From Candidatus Berkelbacteria bacterium (GTDB lineage: Bacteria > Patescibacteriota > UBA1384 > JAHJRZ01), in the NCBI GenBank assembly GCA_026397195.1, contig JAPLVI010000101.1, positions 1-13,720 of the forward strand: a DNA stretch of 13,720 bases, in the 5' to 3' direction. The position numbers and the translations under genes are program-made. This document shows, in pieces, positions 13,445 to 13,720 of this stretch; the first letter of the stretch is position 1, and each line of letters begins with the position of its first letter. The notes beneath the pieces are model-generated. The model searched no databases. It worked only from the letters and a program-made list of their open reading frames with translations, and was not told the DNA's origin.

Positions 13445-13720
13445 TTATTTTTTAGTTATAAAATAAAATATGATGCTCATAATAATCAAGGGTGCGATCG
13501 GCATAACTACTTTTTGGAAAGGAAAATAGGCGCGGCCATTATTATTCTTCTTCAAATAATAATACCAAGTTGCGCCTAAATAGAAAAGAATCGAACCGAT
13601 GATAATTCCTAAAAGCAATTTATTTATTCCGCCGAGCGTATTTTGGGGATGCCAGATAGTCTTGATAAAATAGAGCGGGACTATAGTCAAAACATAATAA
13701 CCAATAATAACAATTATATT
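13445..13720 (-). CDS. Small membrane protein, start outside the window
   Basis: The minus-strand frame is open through the right edge: ten codons before the first possible in-window start (a TTG at 13690) encode hydrophobic NIIVIIGYYV, continuing LTIVPLYF. I therefore take the gene as partial, with at least 91 residues in the window. Three hydrophobic segments are visible: the edge segment, LLLGIIIGSILFYLGATWYYYL and VVMPIAPLIIMSIIFYFI. The connecting loops are basic and Asn-rich (KKNNNGR). It ends one base before the start of the 177-residue gene. Function is unknown. Confidence 0.75.
   Translation of the reverse strand, partial: NIIVIIGYYVLTIVPLYFIKTIWHPQNTLGGINKLLLGIIIGSILFYLGATWYYYLKKNNNGRAYFPFQKVVMPIAPLIIMSIIFYFITKK

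Noticed and set aside
13445..13690. TTG at 13690 as true start of the small membrane protein
   Set aside because: The frame remains open and hydrophobic to the window edge, so the real start is probably outside.

Overview
The window is AT-rich bacterial DNA with short intergenic gaps and several genes whose family mix suggests a Candidate Phyla Radiation (Patescibacteria) genome. That mix is a PilB/GspE-type pilus ATPase, a lipid-linked glycosyltransferase cluster with GtrA, and small orphan membrane proteins. The lineage is an inference; no rRNA or marker gene is present to prove it. Between about 7,895 and 12,735 the base composition jumps to clearly GC-rich, then returns to AT-rich.

Region 1 (1-1886, minus strand) holds a type IV pilus / type II secretion assembly ATPase that reads in two pieces. 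The upstream piece fuses an HU/IHF-like DNA-binding domain, a Lys/Pro/Glu linker and an MshEN-type N-domain. The downstream piece, in another frame, holds the ATPase core and runs off the left edge. The stretch between them that should contain the ASDIHIEP-like segment is missing, so the gene looks broken by a small deletion/frameshift or by an assembly error.

Region 2 (2091-7352, plus strand) is a likely operon for surface glycan or glycoprotein synthesis. It encodes a small membrane protein, a cellulose-synthase-like GT2 membrane transferase, a GtrA-family protein, a PMT/ArnT-like GT39 transferase and an Alg5/Dpm1-like GT2 that would charge the lipid carrier. It ends at a rho-independent terminator. 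Palindromic elements lie before the first gene and between the first and second.

Region 3 (7373-7895) is the most unusual part. A complete tRNA-Pro(UGG) sits inside the anticodon loop of a second tRNA-Pro(UGG), flanked by a pair of inverted repeats. The outer tRNA is interrupted again in its T-loop by a double hairpin. Removing both inserts leaves exactly 74 nt, the same length as the inner tRNA, with matching acceptor and anticodon stems and a canonical T-loop. Its T-stem pairs only 3 of 5. More strong hairpins follow.

Region 4 (7932-12543) is a GC-rich island of three genes. They are a membrane-anchored, apparently catalytically dead SNase-like protein (+), a transaldolase with a long N-terminal extension (-) and a 721-residue orphan (-). 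Each has its own strong terminator. The orphan is probably transcribed from a promoter in the AT-rich flank.

Region 5 (12771-13720, minus strand) returns to AT-rich DNA, with a symmetric bidirectional terminator, a 15-bp perfect inverted repeat, a 177-residue conserved-looking helical protein and the end of a small membrane protein gene that enters from the right edge.
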